The notes under the pieces were generated by a model. That model saw only the letters and a program-made list of their open reading frames with translations, had not been told where the DNA came from and searched no databases. A stretch of DNA of 64,000 nt, taken from assembly GCA_030153485.1 (NCBI GenBank), contig JAGUQX010000007.1, forward strand, positions 62,001 to 126,000, read 5' to 3'. The position numbers and the translations under genes were made by a program. Positions within the stretch are counted from its first letter, which is position 1, and the number at the start of each line of letters is the position of its first letter. This DNA comes from Oscillospiraceae bacterium (lineage in GTDB: Bacteria > Bacillota > Clostridia > Oscillospirales > Ruminococcaceae). Shown one piece after another: positions 54,546 to 63,420 of the stretch.

Positions 54546-54707
54546 ATGAAAGATAAATATTCTAAATTTTTAAATTGTGATAGTGATATAATTTATAAAA
54601 AATATCAAAGTATTTATTATATTACTAGTAAAAACGATGATATAGGGGAATCTGATGGAGTTCAAAATGAATGGAATAATTCTTCGGAAAAAACTGGCAT
54701 TTCATGA
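54546..54707 (+). CDS. Small ORF (53 residues) between era and recO
   Basis: ATG 54546 follows AAGGAGATATTTT, a strong ribosome binding site. The product starts M-K-D-K-Y-S-K-F and is polar; it overlaps the first 41 bases of recO in another frame. In Bacillus the small yqzL gene lies at this place, but the sequence here does not show the W-x-x-F-x-x-T-G pattern of that family clearly. A leader ORF that couples translation to recO is another reading. Confidence 0.55.
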   Translation: MKDKYSKFLNCDSDIIYKKYQSIYYITSKNDDIGESDGVQNEWNNSSEKTGIS

Positions 54708-55413
54708 AGATAAAATAATAACTGTTTTGTCAGAATCATATGGTGTTATAGATATAATTATAAAAAGAAAAGAAAAACAACTTAATATTATTAGTGAGGT
54801 TTTGTCATTCTGTTCTTTTTATATTTATAAAAAAAAAGATAATTATTTTTTAAAACACCTATATATTAAAGAAAGTTTTTACAGTCTTAGTTCTGATTTA
54901 GAAAAATTTACTATTTCTAGTTATTTTTCAGAAATAATTATATTTCTTTTATCCAATGAAAATAATACAAAAGATTATATATATTTATTAATGAATAGTT
55001 TATTTTTAATCAAATATGATAAAAGAGATATAATTTTCATCAAATTTGTATTTGAATTAAAAATTATATCCTTAGAAGGTTTTATGCCCGATGTTGCTTA
55101 TTGTAAAGTATGTGGCATTTACGAAGAAGATTTTATGTTTTTTTGTTTATTAGAAGGTTGTATATATTGTCAAAAGTGTAATAAATCTAATAGTGGTCTG
55201 GTTAAAATATCATTAAGTGTTTTAAAAGCTATGAGATTTATCATATATTCTGATATACAAAAAATATTTAATTTTAATTTATCCGATTTAAATAAAGAAA
55301 TATTATCTAATATAATAGAAAGATATTTTATTAATAATACTAGTGAAAAATTTAAATCTTTAGAAATATATAAATCTCTTAATAATAATTTAAATGGAGA
55401 ATGTAATGTATAA
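54667..55413 (+). CDS. recO: DNA repair protein RecO
   Basis: 248 residues. N-terminal OB fold (N-G-I-I-L-R-K-K-L-A-F-H-E-D-K), helical middle, and a C-x-x-C...C-x-x-C zinc site (Y-C-K-V-C-G and Y-C-Q-K-C at about 138-163). Loads RecA on SSB-coated DNA with RecR. ATG 54667 is 6 bases after GATGGAG; ATG 54655 is in frame but before that box. Overlaps mutS2 by 8 bases. Confidence 0.92.
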   Translation: MNGIILRKKLAFHEDKIITVLSESYGVIDIIIKRKEKQLNIISEVLSFCSFYIYKKKDNYFLKHLYIKESFYSLSSDLEKFTISSYFSEIIIFLLSNENNTKDYIYLLMNSLFLIKYDKRDIIFIKFVFELKIISLEGFMPDVAYCKVCGIYEEDFMFFCLLEGCIYCQKCNKSNSGLVKISLSVLKAMRFIIYSDIQKIFNFNLSDLNKEILSNIIERYFINNTSEKFKSLEIYKSLNNNLNGECNV

Positions 55414-57769
55414 TATTGAAAAATATAAAAAAGTATTAGAATTAGATAAAATTCTTAATATATTATCTGAAATAACTTGTTGTGAATATGCTAGACAAAA
55501 AGTTTTAGATATAGTTCCATCTACTAGTTTAATATATGTTAAAGACAGTGTTGAAAAAACAAATGATGCGTATAATCTTTTATCTAGATATGGATCACCA
55601 TCATTTTTAAATATAAAAGATCCTTCATCTTCCTTACAAAGGTCTACAATAGGAGGATGTTTAAATATTTCCGAGATACTAAATGTTGGAAAGATTTTAA
55701 GTTTATCCAGAATATTGATAGAATATTTTAATCAATATTCTGATAAAAAGTCTATAGATAAAATTTTTAATAAATTATATAATATTTCTTCTTTAGAAAA
55801 AAAAATATTTAACAGTATTTTATCATATGATGAAATATCTGATGATGCAAGTTTAGAATTATCTTCTATACGTTCTAAAATAAAACAGTTATATATAACA
55901 TCAAAGCAAAAACTTGAAGAAATGGTTAGGTCTTCTCATATACAAAAGATGTTACAAGACTCTATAATTACTATGAGAAATGGAAGATACGTTTTACCTG
56001 TAAAATCAGAACATAGAGGAGATATTAAAGGTCTTGTACATGACAGTTCTTCTACGGGATCAACTATATTTATCGAGCCTATGTCAATAGTTCAAATAAA
56101 TAATAAAATAAAAATTTTATTATCAGAAGAAGAAAAAGAAATAGAAAGAATCTTATTAGAATTATCGCAAGAATGTTTTTCTAATCATAAAACTATACTT
56201 AATAATTTTTTTAGTTCCATTGATATAAATATAATATTTTCTAAAGCTCAACTTGGATATAAAATGAATGGAGCTTCTCCTATTATAAATGATAAAGGTA
56301 TAATAGATTTAAAAAAAGCAAGACATCCTTTATTAGATAAAAACATAGTTGTTCCAGTTGATATATCTATTGGAGAAAGCTATAAAGGTATGATTATTAC
56401 TGGTCCAAATACAGGTGGTAAAACAGTTGTTTTAAAAACTATTGGTCTATTTTGCCTTATGGTAATGTGTGGTCTTCTTTTACCTGTTAAAGATAATAGT
56501 CAAATATCTATATTTAGCAATATACTTGTAGATATTGGAGATGAGCAGAGTATAGAACAAAATTTATCAACTTTTTCTTCACATCTTACTAATATTATAA
56601 AAATTTTAAATATTGCTGATAATAAAAGTTTAGTTATTTTTGATGAAATAGGTTCAGGTACAGATCCTGTTGAGGGATCTGCTATTGCTATTTCTATTAT
56701 AGAATCTTTAAAACAAAAGGGGTCAACTGTTTTAGCGACTACCCATTATTCAGAAATAAAAGCATATGCTATTAAATCTGAAGATATAGAAAATGCATCT
56801 TGTGAATTTGATATAAAAACTTTATCTCCTACATACAAATTAATTGTTGGATCGCCTGGAAAATCTAATGCATTTTCTATATCAGAAAAGCTTGGACTAT
56901 CACAAGATATATTATCTTATGCAAAAAAACTAGTTTCATCAGAAGATAAAATGTTTGAGAATGTTATAGAGAGTCTTGAAATTTCTAGGATAAAATATGA
57001 AAAATTATATCAAGATGTTGAAAAGAAAGAAAAAGAAATAGATACAATAAAAAAAGAAATAGAAAAACTTAAAAAAGATTCTTATAATGAAAAAGAAAAA
57101 GAAATACTTTTAGGTAAAGAAATGGCTCAAAAAATAATTGATGAGGTTAAAATAGAAGCAGAAATTTTAACAGAAGAAATAAAAAAAATAAATAAACTTA
57201 AAAATTCAAATGTTATTGATATAAATAGCAGTATATTAAAAAGTCAATTAAAAAAAATATACGATAAATCTAATCCAGTTATAGATAAGATTGATGACAA
57301 TTATATTCTTCCTAGAGATGTAAAAATTGGAGATAATCTTCTTGTAGTTGATATAGATAAAAAAGGAATTGCGATTTCAACTGTTGATAAAAATGGAAAT
57401 ATTATGGTTCAACTTGGTATAATGAAGAGTAAAATAAATATAAAAAATTTAAGACTTCTTGAGCAAACTAAGGTTCAATTTAACGGAAGTGTAACAAGAA
57501 CTGTTAGAAGTAAAAAAGATAGAAAAGTGTCTACTGAACTTGATTTAAGGGGATATACAGTCGAAGATGGTTTAATGGAGGTTGATTCTTTTTTGGATAA
57601 TTGTTTGATGACAGGTGTAGATGTGGTGAGCATTATTCATGGAAAAGGAACAGGAGTTTTAAGAACAGCTGTTCATAGACATTTAAAGAGTTGTAAATTT
57701 ATAAAATCTTTTCGACTAGGAGTTTTTGGAGAGGGAGAGTCTGGAGTTACAATTTTAGAGATAAAATAA
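55406..57769 (+). CDS. mutS2: Endonuclease MutS2
   Basis: 787 residues. MutS-type core and lever (1-300), ABC ATPase with Walker A G-P-N-T-G-G-K-T at about 333 and D-E-I-G-S-G-T-D-P Walker B, a long coiled coil (about 520-610), and a C-terminal Smr domain with D-L-R-G-Y and I-I-H-G-K-G-T-G. Acts on collided ribosomes and recombination intermediates; not in mismatch repair. ATG 55406 after GGAG; an upstream in-frame ATG (55394) precedes that box. Confidence 0.95.
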   Translation: MYNIEKYKKVLELDKILNILSEITCCEYARQKVLDIVPSTSLIYVKDSVEKTNDAYNLLSRYGSPSFLNIKDPSSSLQRSTIGGCLNISEILNVGKILSLSRILIEYFNQYSDKKSIDKIFNKLYNISSLEKKIFNSILSYDEISDDASLELSSIRSKIKQLYITSKQKLEEMVRSSHIQKMLQDSIITMRNGRYVLPVKSEHRGDIKGLVHDSSSTGSTIFIEPMSIVQINNKIKILLSEEEKEIERILLELSQECFSNHKTILNNFFSSIDINIIFSKAQLGYKMNGASPIINDKGIIDLKKARHPLLDKNIVVPVDISIGESYKGMIITGPNTGGKTVVLKTIGLFCLMVMCGLLLPVKDNSQISIFSNILVDIGDEQSIEQNLSTFSSHLTNIIKILNIADNKSLVIFDEIGSGTDPVEGSAIAISIIESLKQKGSTVLATTHYSEIKAYAIKSEDIENASCEFDIKTLSPTYKLIVGSPGKSNAFSISEKLGLSQDILSYAKKLVSSEDKMFENVIESLEISRIKYEKLYQDVEKKEKEIDTIKKEIEKLKKDSYNEKEKEILLGKEMAQKIIDEVKIEAEILTEEIKKINKLKNSNVIDINSSILKSQLKKIYDKSNPVIDKIDDNYILPRDVKIGDNLLVVDIDKKGIAISTVDKNGNIMVQLGIMKSKINIKNLRLLEQTKVQFNGSVTRTVRSKKDRKVSTELDLRGYTVEDGLMEVDSFLDNCLMTGVDVVSIIHGKGTGVLRTAVHRHLKSCKFIKSFRLGVFGEGESGVTILEIK

Positions 57770-57803
57770 AAAATCTTCTTTATATTAATAAAGAAGATTT
57801 TTT
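57768..57803. terminator. Bidirectional terminator after mutS2
   Basis: 16-base arms (57768-57783, 57788-57803), 4-base loop, T-run after it. Ends mutS2 and the converging cysteine-rich gene. Confidence 0.85.
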
Positions 57804-57804
57804 T

Positions 57805-58467
57805 TTATTTACAAAGTGAAGTTATATTACAGGATGAACATCCATTATTTTTACAAGGTTGGATTTTATTATTACATGAATGTTTTTTGCAACAGCAAGG
57901 ATGCCTATTACATATACAACATATAGGAGGTAGAATTGGCTTTTTGCAACAGCAAGGATGACTATTACATATACAACATATAGGAGGTAGAACTGGATTT
58001 TTACAACAGCAAGGATGACTATTACATATATCACAATTTGTATATTTATTACAAACTCCTTTATATAGATAACTACAACTTAACCATCTTGGATGGGTAA
58101 AATTTGGCCAAAAAGGATCTCTACAACAAGATGGATATTTATATGCACAACCATTTGGATCTATACAGGTTCTATAATTCATTGAATTTTGAGACCCAAT
58201 ATTTCCTAGGCATATAGGGTTACATTTTACTGTTGGTTTTTCACAAGAAGATATTTCATTTCTACAGCATTCAGTGTTTGCATCTACATCATAATGGTGA
58301 GGACAACATCTTTTTCTTTTCATGTTATATAAAATATCTGGATAACTCTCACCTTCATAGCAAGGGTTTCGTATAGAATCTCTTCTAGAATATCCTACGT
58401 TTTTTGGATCTATTTTTCCACCATGGCAGATATTATTATTATTATGTTCGTTATAACAATTAGACAT
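57805..58467 (-). CDS. Cysteine-rich repeat protein, probable spore-coat type
   Basis: 220 residues with about 38 Cys and many Asn, Pro and His. The C-terminal half has 2.7 tandem copies of a 19-residue unit (I-C-N-S-H-P-C-C-C-K-K-P-I-L-P-P-I-C-C-type), coded by a 57-base repeat. No signal peptide or membrane segment. AGAAGGGAG box before the ATG and a sigma-K-like promoter upstream. Cys-rich repeat proteins of this kind are often coat or exosporium components cross-linked by disulphides; this is inference from composition and promoter. Confidence 0.72.
   Translation of the reverse strand: MSNCYNEHNNNNICHGGKIDPKNVGYSRRDSIRNPCYEGESYPDILYNMKRKRCCPHHYDVDANTECCRNEISSCEKPTVKCNPICLGNIGSQNSMNYRTCIDPNGCAYKYPSCCRDPFWPNFTHPRWLSCSYLYKGVCNKYTNCDICNSHPCCCKNPVLPPICCICNSHPCCCKKPILPPICCICNRHPCCCKKHSCNNKIQPCKNNGCSSCNITSLCK
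57889..58042. repeat. 57-bp tandem repeat inside the cysteine-rich gene
   Basis: GCAACAGCAAGGATG recurs at 57889, 57946 and (as acaacagcaaggatg) 58003, exactly 57 bases apart, with highly similar DNA between. The period is 19 codons. Confidence 0.9.
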
Positions 58468-58510
58468 ATATATTCTCCCTTCTAATATATCAGTACAGAT
58501 ATATTTACCT

Positions 58511-58538
58511 TATTTTATGCATGTTAGAGTTTATAAGT
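58511..58538 (-). promoter_or_regulatory. Sigma-K-like promoter of the cysteine-rich repeat gene
   Basis: On the minus strand AC (58537-58538), 17 bases, then CATAAAATA (58511-58519): full match to AC-N17-CATANNNTA. It lies 44 bases before the ATG. Confidence 0.42.
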
Positions 58539-58575
58539 TAAACTATACTTATTCTTTCAAAAATTAGTCTATATT

Positions 58576-58608
58576 TTGACAATAGATATATATTAGAACA
58601 TTTATAAT
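58576..58608 (+). promoter_or_regulatory. spoIIG promoter: consensus hexamers 21 bp apart with Spo0A-box-like sequence
   Basis: TTGACA (58576-58581) and TATAAT (58603-58608), both perfect sigma-A hexamers, are 21 bases apart, too far for normal use. In B. subtilis the spoIIG promoter also has an over-long spacer (22) and is switched on by Spo0A bound next to the -35. Here TTTTGACAAT over the -35 differs by two positions from the reverse Spo0A box TTTCGACAAA. Confidence 0.6.
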
Positions 58609-58622
58609 ATAATTTATAGATT

Positions 58623-58627
58623 GGGGG
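58623..58627 (+). promoter_or_regulatory. Ribosome binding site that points to an ATT start for spoIIGA
   Basis: GGGGG, 8 bases before the in-frame ATT at 58636, the same spacing as the GGGGG-TTG of yqfC. ATG 58629 is in another frame. Confidence 0.4.
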
Positions 58628-58635
58628 AATGATTT

Positions 58636-59499
58636 ATTTCCAATATTATATATATAGATATACTGATAATTATAAATATGTTTATAAACTATTTGTTACT
58701 TATATCTAGTTCAAAATTTTTAAATATTAAACCACATTATGGAAGAATAATATTTTCTTCATTTGTAGGAAGCCTCTTTTCAATTATAATATTTTTTCCG
58801 AAAATAAATCTGATAATATTATTTTTAATAAAAATACTATTATCAGGAATAATAGTATTTATTTCGTTTGGATATAATAATATATTAACATATGGAAAAA
58901 ATTTATTTGTATTTTTTCTAACTAGTTTTATTTTTGCTGGTTTTATATCTTTTATATGGTCTTTCTTTTCTCCAAACCATATGTATTATAATAATGGAGT
59001 TTTTTATTATAATATATCTGCGATTACATTAGTTATTACAACTATTATATGCTATTTTTTAATTGGTTTTATTAAACTTATTTTTAATAAATTTCAAAAT
59101 AATCAATATTATGATGTCTTATTATCTGTTGATGGAAAAGAAATTTTAGGAAAGGGTTTTTTAGATACAGGAAATAATTTAATAGATATATTTACAGGAA
59201 AATGTGTAGTTATAACTGATTTTGAATATATTAAACATATAATCCCTAGTGATATTCATACTATATTTATAGAAAATATTGAAGATAGCTTGAAGAATCT
59301 TTCATTTACTAGTTTTGGAAAAAGGATAAAAATTATTCCATACAATGTTGTTAATGGGGAAGGTCTTATTATATCTTTTAAACCAGATAAATTTATTATA
59401 AATAATGGAATATCACTTGATGTATTGGTAGGTGTTTCTAAATCTGCTATATCAAATAATAATTATAATTTTTTATTAAATAATAATTTAAACATATAA
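58636..59499 (+). CDS. spoIIGA: Pro-sigma-E processing peptidase SpoIIGA
   Basis: About 287 codons from ATT 58636. The ATG at 58678 would cut the first membrane helix, while the 14 codons before it (S-N-I-I-Y-I-D-I-L-I-I-I-N) match the usual opening of SpoIIGA; no ATG, GTG or TTG exists there. Five membrane segments (to about 145) and a cytoplasmic aspartic-protease domain with F-L-D-T-G-N-N-L-I-D (catalytic Asp at about 176). It removes the pro-sequence of sigma-E after septation. 15 bases before sigE. Confidence 0.9.
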   Translation: MSNIIYIDILIIINMFINYLLLISSSKFLNIKPHYGRIIFSSFVGSLFSIIIFFPKINLIILFLIKILLSGIIVFISFGYNNILTYGKNLFVFFLTSFIFAGFISFIWSFFSPNHMYYNNGVFYYNISAITLVITTIICYFLIGFIKLIFNKFQNNQYYDVLLSVDGKEILGKGFLDTGNNLIDIFTGKCVVITDFEYIKHIIPSDIHTIFIENIEDSLKNLSFTSFGKRIKIIPYNVVNGEGLIISFKPDKFIINNGISLDVLVGVSKSAISNNNYNFLLNNNLNI

Positions 59500-59514
59500 G
59501 AGGTGTTAATGAAT

Positions 59515-60219
59515 ATGAATTTTATAAAAAAGATTGTTTTAAAATTACTTATAAATCTTGGGTTAAAAGAGACTGTTTATTATATAAATGGACCAGAAAT
59601 TTTACCTCCCCCTTTATCTAAAACTGAAGAAAAAATTGTTTTTAAAAAACTTACAACAAATGAAAAATGGGCAAAAGAAAAACTTATAACTCATAATTTA
59701 AGATTAGTCGTATATATAGCTAAAAAATTTGAGTCAACTGGGATAGGTATAGAGGATTTAATATCTATAGGTACAATAGGGCTTATAAAAGCTGTAAATA
59801 CATTTTCTGTAGAAAAAAATATAAAGCTTGCTACATATGCATCACGTTGCATTGAAAACGAAATATTAATGTTTTTGAGAAAAAATAATAATAATAGAAA
59901 TGATATATCCATAGACGAACCTTTAAATATAGATTGGGATGGAAATGAACTTCTTTTTTCAGATATATTAGGTACAGAAAATGATACTGTAAATAAAAAT
60001 ATAGAAACAGAGGTTGATAAAAAGATAATAATATCAAGTGTACATAAACTTAATGATAGGGAAAAGTTTATAATGGAGATGAGGTATGGTTTAGAAGGAT
60101 TTAAAAATCATACACAAAAAGAAGTGGCAGATATTATTGGTATATCACAATCTTATATTTCTAGGTTAGAAAAAAGAATAATAAATAGATTGAAAAAAGA
60201 TATAGAAAAAGTTATTTAA
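59515..60219 (+). CDS. sigE: RNA polymerase sigma-E (mother-cell sporulation sigma factor)
   Basis: 234 residues. A hydrophobic/basic pro-sequence (about 1-25), then [14 protein letters not shown], region 2 with [18 protein letters not shown], and region 4 ending [11 protein letters not shown]. These are almost identical to sigma-E of known spore formers. Directs early mother-cell transcription (ylbJ, yqfC-yqfD, yabP-yabQ and yunB are known targets elsewhere). In-frame GTG 59503 and ATG 59509 overlap the GAGGTG box; ATG 59515 has the best spacing. sigG, often next, is not adjacent. Confidence 0.96.
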   Translation: MNFIKKIVLKLLINLGLKETVYYINGPEILPPPLSKTEEKIVFKKLTTNEKWAKEKLITHNLRLVVYIAKKFESTGIGIEDLISIGTIGLIKAVNTFSVEKNIKLATYASRCIENEILMFLRKNNNNRNDISIDEPLNIDWDGNELLFSDILGTENDTVNKNIETEVDKKIIISSVHKLNDREKFIMEMRYGLEGFKNHTQKEVADIIGISQSYISRLEKRIINRLKKDIEKVI

Positions 60220-60250
60220 GTAAAATGATATAGCATTTTACTTTCTTTTT
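60218..60250 (+). terminator. Terminator after sigE
   Basis: 10-base stem (60218-60227 with 60234-60243), 6-base loop, followed by TCTTTTT. Confidence 0.75.
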
Positions 60251-60306
60251 GTGGTATAATATATTATAAAATAAATTGGATATTGATACTTACAAGGAGA
60301 AAAAAA

Positions 60307-61140
60307 TTGAAAAAAAGATTTACTAAACGATCTGGAATATATGATGAAGTAAATAAAAAATGGGTTATTATTTTATTAGGTTTAATAACATTTATATTTA
60401 TAATATTCACTATTATATCAATTAATTATGCTGTAAATCAGGTAGAAAAAGATAACTTTATAGGACAAAATAGTTCGGAGAGTTCATCTAGCGATATTTC
60501 AAATAGCGATAATCTTCCTATAGAAGTCTCATTTATACCGACCATTACAGAACATGATCCTGTTGAATATTCTTATTTTACAGATGCATATTTTATAGGT
60601 GATTCTATTACAGTTGGTTTAGGAAATTATTCTATAATAAATCAAAGCAATATTGTTGCAGATATAGGGTTAAATCTTCAAACTATTGATACTAAAAAAA
60701 TAATAAATAGTCCAGAAGGTCTTGTGACTGCCTTAAAATCTTTGCAATTTAAAGATCCTAAAAAAATTTATATTATGTTAGGGTCTAATGGAATATCTTG
60801 GCAACCATCAGCTGTTATGGTGGATAAATACTCATCTTTTATAGACCAAATAAAAGCCCAACATCCATTAGCAGATATATATATATCTGCTATTCCACCT
60901 GTTACAAATGCTAAACAAAAATCTGATGCAAGATTTGCAAATTCAAAGATAGATGAGTATAATTTAACGCTTTTAGAAATTGCTAAGGAAAAAAAAGTTT
61001 ATTATTTAAATTCTTCTATTTTAAAAGATGAATATGGTAATTTAATAGATTTATATGCTGAAAAAGATGGTATGCATATGAAAAAAGAAGCTTATCAAGC
61101 TTTATTTGAGTATTATTCTAGGCATACAAAAAAGGATTAG
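60307..61140 (+). CDS. Membrane-anchored SGNH/GDSL-family hydrolase
   Basis: 277 residues, TTG start 7 bases after AAGGAGA. One N-terminal membrane segment (about 22-45), a Ser/Asn-rich linker, then an extracellular SGNH domain: block I F-I-G-D-S-I-T-V-G with the nucleophile Ser at about 99, block III M-L-G-S-N-G, and block V D-G-M-H-M with catalytic Asp/His near 255. Esterase acting on an acylated surface polymer is the likely type. It is followed 12 bases later by a DUF4358 lipoprotein, a common partner. Confidence 0.87.
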   Translation: MKKRFTKRSGIYDEVNKKWVIILLGLITFIFIIFTIISINYAVNQVEKDNFIGQNSSESSSSDISNSDNLPIEVSFIPTITEHDPVEYSYFTDAYFIGDSITVGLGNYSIINQSNIVADIGLNLQTIDTKKIINSPEGLVTALKSLQFKDPKKIYIMLGSNGISWQPSAVMVDKYSSFIDQIKAQHPLADIYISAIPPVTNAKQKSDARFANSKIDEYNLTLLEIAKEKKVYYLNSSILKDEYGNLIDLYAEKDGMHMKKEAYQALFEYYSRHTKKD

Positions 61141-61152
61141 GGGATAGGGATT

Positions 61153-61629
61153 ATGAAAACAAGAATTAATTATTGTCAGGTTTTATTTTTTATTATTATA
61201 ATTTTGATTTTTTCTAGTTGTAATAATAAGAAATATTTATCTGATATAGATGTAAAAAAAACATCAGAAGAAGTTATAGCAAACTCATTATTTCCATCTA
61301 TGATAGATGTCGATATTGGAAATATTGAAAAATATTATGAAATAGAATCTTCAAATATAGAAGATGTTTCGCTTTATATAAATGCATCTGGAGGATTTCC
61401 TGATGAATTATTTATTTCAAAATCAGAAGATAAAGAAAAAGCTGATATAATTCATAAAAATATAGAAAAAAGAAAAGAAATTTTGATAGAAACATTTAGA
61501 GATTATCAGCCAGATGAAATGTATAAATTAGAAGAATCTCAAATTTTACGTTATGGAAACTACAATATATTTATAGTTTCCGAAAATTCGGATGAAGTTG
61601 TAAAAGAGATTAAAAAATATTTCAAATAA
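61153..61629 (+). CDS. DUF4358-domain lipoprotein
   Basis: 158 residues. Signal peptide with lipobox F-S-S-C (Cys about 23), then a DUF4358 domain (about 45-155): Y-Y-E-I-E-S-S-N-I-E-D-V-S-L-Y-I and A-D-E-L/F-I-type and Y-N-I-F-I-V-S-E segments. Function of the domain is unknown; it is often next to SGNH/MBOAT acylation genes in Clostridia, so a role in surface polymer acylation is possible. Confidence 0.85.
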   Translation: MKTRINYCQVLFFIIIILIFSSCNNKKYLSDIDVKKTSEEVIANSLFPSMIDVDIGNIEKYYEIESSNIEDVSLYINASGGFPDELFISKSEDKEKADIIHKNIEKRKEILIETFRDYQPDEMYKLEESQILRYGNYNIFIVSENSDEVVKEIKKYFK

Positions 61630-61667
61630 TTATTAATTTATTTGAAATCAAGAATAGGAGATTAGTA

Positions 61668-63323
61668 ATGGTAAAAAAAATACCATATTATTTAATAACA
61701 GTTTTTATATTTTTATTATATATTTTTATATATGCACCAAATTTAAATCCTTTATACCAAGATGGTGCGTTTTTATGGTGTGTATTTATAACTATAGTTG
61801 TTATTATTTCCACTATAAAAACTACATTAAAAGAAATTATAGATAATGCGAAAAAAAGAAAAGATAATAATACACCATTTGTTTTTAAAAATATAGGGGA
61901 TATCAACTTAGATTTTAATATGGCAAAGTGGGCAATATTTGTCATTATTGTAATTTGGTCATTATATTTTTTAGTTATTTTAGGATCATCTACATTATTT
62001 AACTGGAAAGCATATAGAGATCAAATGCAACAACCCGTTGAAAAAGAATTTACATCTAACATACAGGTTATAGATATAAACCAAGTGCCTATAGTTGACA
62101 AAAAACTTGCTTATAGGCTTGCTGATAAAAAATTGGGTGAAAAACCATCTTTAGGCAGCCAGGTTAGATTGGGAGAGCCAACTATACAACAAATTAACAA
62201 AAGCTTAGTATGGGTAGTACCTTTGCATCATTCTGGATTTTTTAAATGGATAACAAATTTATCTGGAACTCCTGGATATATAGTTGTTTCTGCAACAAAT
62301 GCACAAAACGTAGAATATGTTGATACACATAAGATTAAAATACATCCAGATTCTTATCTTTTTGATGATCTTGAAAGAAGAGTTAGACTTTTTAAAAATT
62401 TATTTAAAGGAATTGTTGATTATTCTTTTGAATTAGATGATGAAGGAAATCCTTATTGGGTTGTAACTACATATAAAAATTCTAGAGGATTTGCACTTCC
62501 AGAAGCAGATGGAATAGTTTTGATAAATGCAAGTTCAGGAAAAATTGAAAATTATTCTTTAGAGGATATACCATATTGGGTAGACAGAGTTCAACCTGAA
62601 GATTATATAATGAATCAGATTAATAACAAGGGTAATTATATTCATGGTATATTTAATTTTTCTAATAAAGATAAATTTAAAACTTCCGCAGGAAGTGTAA
62701 TAATATATCTAGAAGGAAAATGCTATCTATTTACAGGTATAACAAGTGTTGGTGCAGATAGCAGTGCCACTGGATTTTATATGGTAGACATGGTTACAAA
62801 AGAGCCAATCTTATATAGGATAAGTGGAGCAACAGAATATTCTGCAATGAGCTCCGCAGAAGGTAAAGTTCAAGATTTAGGATATATCGCAACTACACCA
62901 ATTATTTTAAATATTTCTGAAAAACCAACTTATTTTTTGACATTAAAAGATAATGAAGGTTTAATAAAAAAATACGCTTATGTTTCCGTTCAAGATTATA
63001 GTCTAGTAGAAGTTGGAGATACTATAGTTGAAGCAGAGAATAAATATAAAAATTTATTATTAAATTCTGGTATTTCATCTACAAAAGATGATGCTGAAAC
63101 TACCAGTAGTAGTATTTATAGAGTTTCTTCTTATATACAAAATCAAAAAACTATGTATAATTTTATACTCGATAATAATAAAGAAATATTATATTCTATG
63201 GATCAAAATATATCTCCATATATACATCTTACAAAAGAAGGAGATATTGTAGAAATAAAATATAGAAATATTGGAGATCAATATATTATTACTGAATTTA
63301 TAAATAAGACTATTAATCCGTAA
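61668..63323 (+). CDS. Large membrane protein of unknown function between sigE and yunB
   Basis: 551 residues. Three hydrophobic segments near the N-terminus (about 7-25, 32-50 and 85-110) and then a large region of about 430 residues on one side of the membrane. That region is beta-rich with repeated aromatic motifs (L-V-W-V-V-P-L-H-H-S-G, P-Y-W-V-V-T-T-Y, G-I-V-L-I-N-A-S-S-G) that recall PepSY-like or beta-propeller blades. I cannot name the family. AGGAG box 6 bases before the ATG; 38 bases after the DUF4358 gene and closed by a terminator. Confidence 0.75.
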   Translation: MVKKIPYYLITVFIFLLYIFIYAPNLNPLYQDGAFLWCVFITIVVIISTIKTTLKEIIDNAKKRKDNNTPFVFKNIGDINLDFNMAKWAIFVIIVIWSLYFLVILGSSTLFNWKAYRDQMQQPVEKEFTSNIQVIDINQVPIVDKKLAYRLADKKLGEKPSLGSQVRLGEPTIQQINKSLVWVVPLHHSGFFKWITNLSGTPGYIVVSATNAQNVEYVDTHKIKIHPDSYLFDDLERRVRLFKNLFKGIVDYSFELDDEGNPYWVVTTYKNSRGFALPEADGIVLINASSGKIENYSLEDIPYWVDRVQPEDYIMNQINNKGNYIHGIFNFSNKDKFKTSAGSVIIYLEGKCYLFTGITSVGADSSATGFYMVDMVTKEPILYRISGATEYSAMSSAEGKVQDLGYIATTPIILNISEKPTYFLTLKDNEGLIKKYAYVSVQDYSLVEVGDTIVEAENKYKNLLLNSGISSTKDDAETTSSSIYRVSSYIQNQKTMYNFILDNNKEILYSMDQNISPYIHLTKEGDIVEIKYRNIGDQYIITEFINKTINP

Positions 63324-63370
63324 TATAAAGTTGCATTATTATATAAATAATGCAACTTTATATATTTATT
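63323..63370. terminator. Terminator before yunB
   Basis: Stem arms 63323-63340 and 63346-63363 (core AAAGTTGCATTATT) with a 5-base loop, T-rich on the right. Confidence 0.75.
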
Positions 63371-63420
63371 ATCATATCTTATAATATATAAAAAATATTA
63401 AAAGAGGTGATAATATTTCT

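Noticed and set aside
57822..58034. Second minus-strand frame inside the cysteine-rich repeat gene (I-V-I-L-A-V repeats)
   Set aside because: It is the +1 shadow of the 57-bp repeat; repetition forces an open frame there, and it has no ribosome binding site.
57889..58042. Regular 57-bp repeats that could suggest a CRISPR array or satellite
   Set aside because: There are no unique spacers; the repeats are contiguous, keep the reading frame (19 codons) and code for a Cys-rich protein unit.
58678..59499. Annotating spoIIGA from the first ATG at 58678
   Set aside because: The conserved first membrane helix begins upstream and the ATG has no ribosome binding site.
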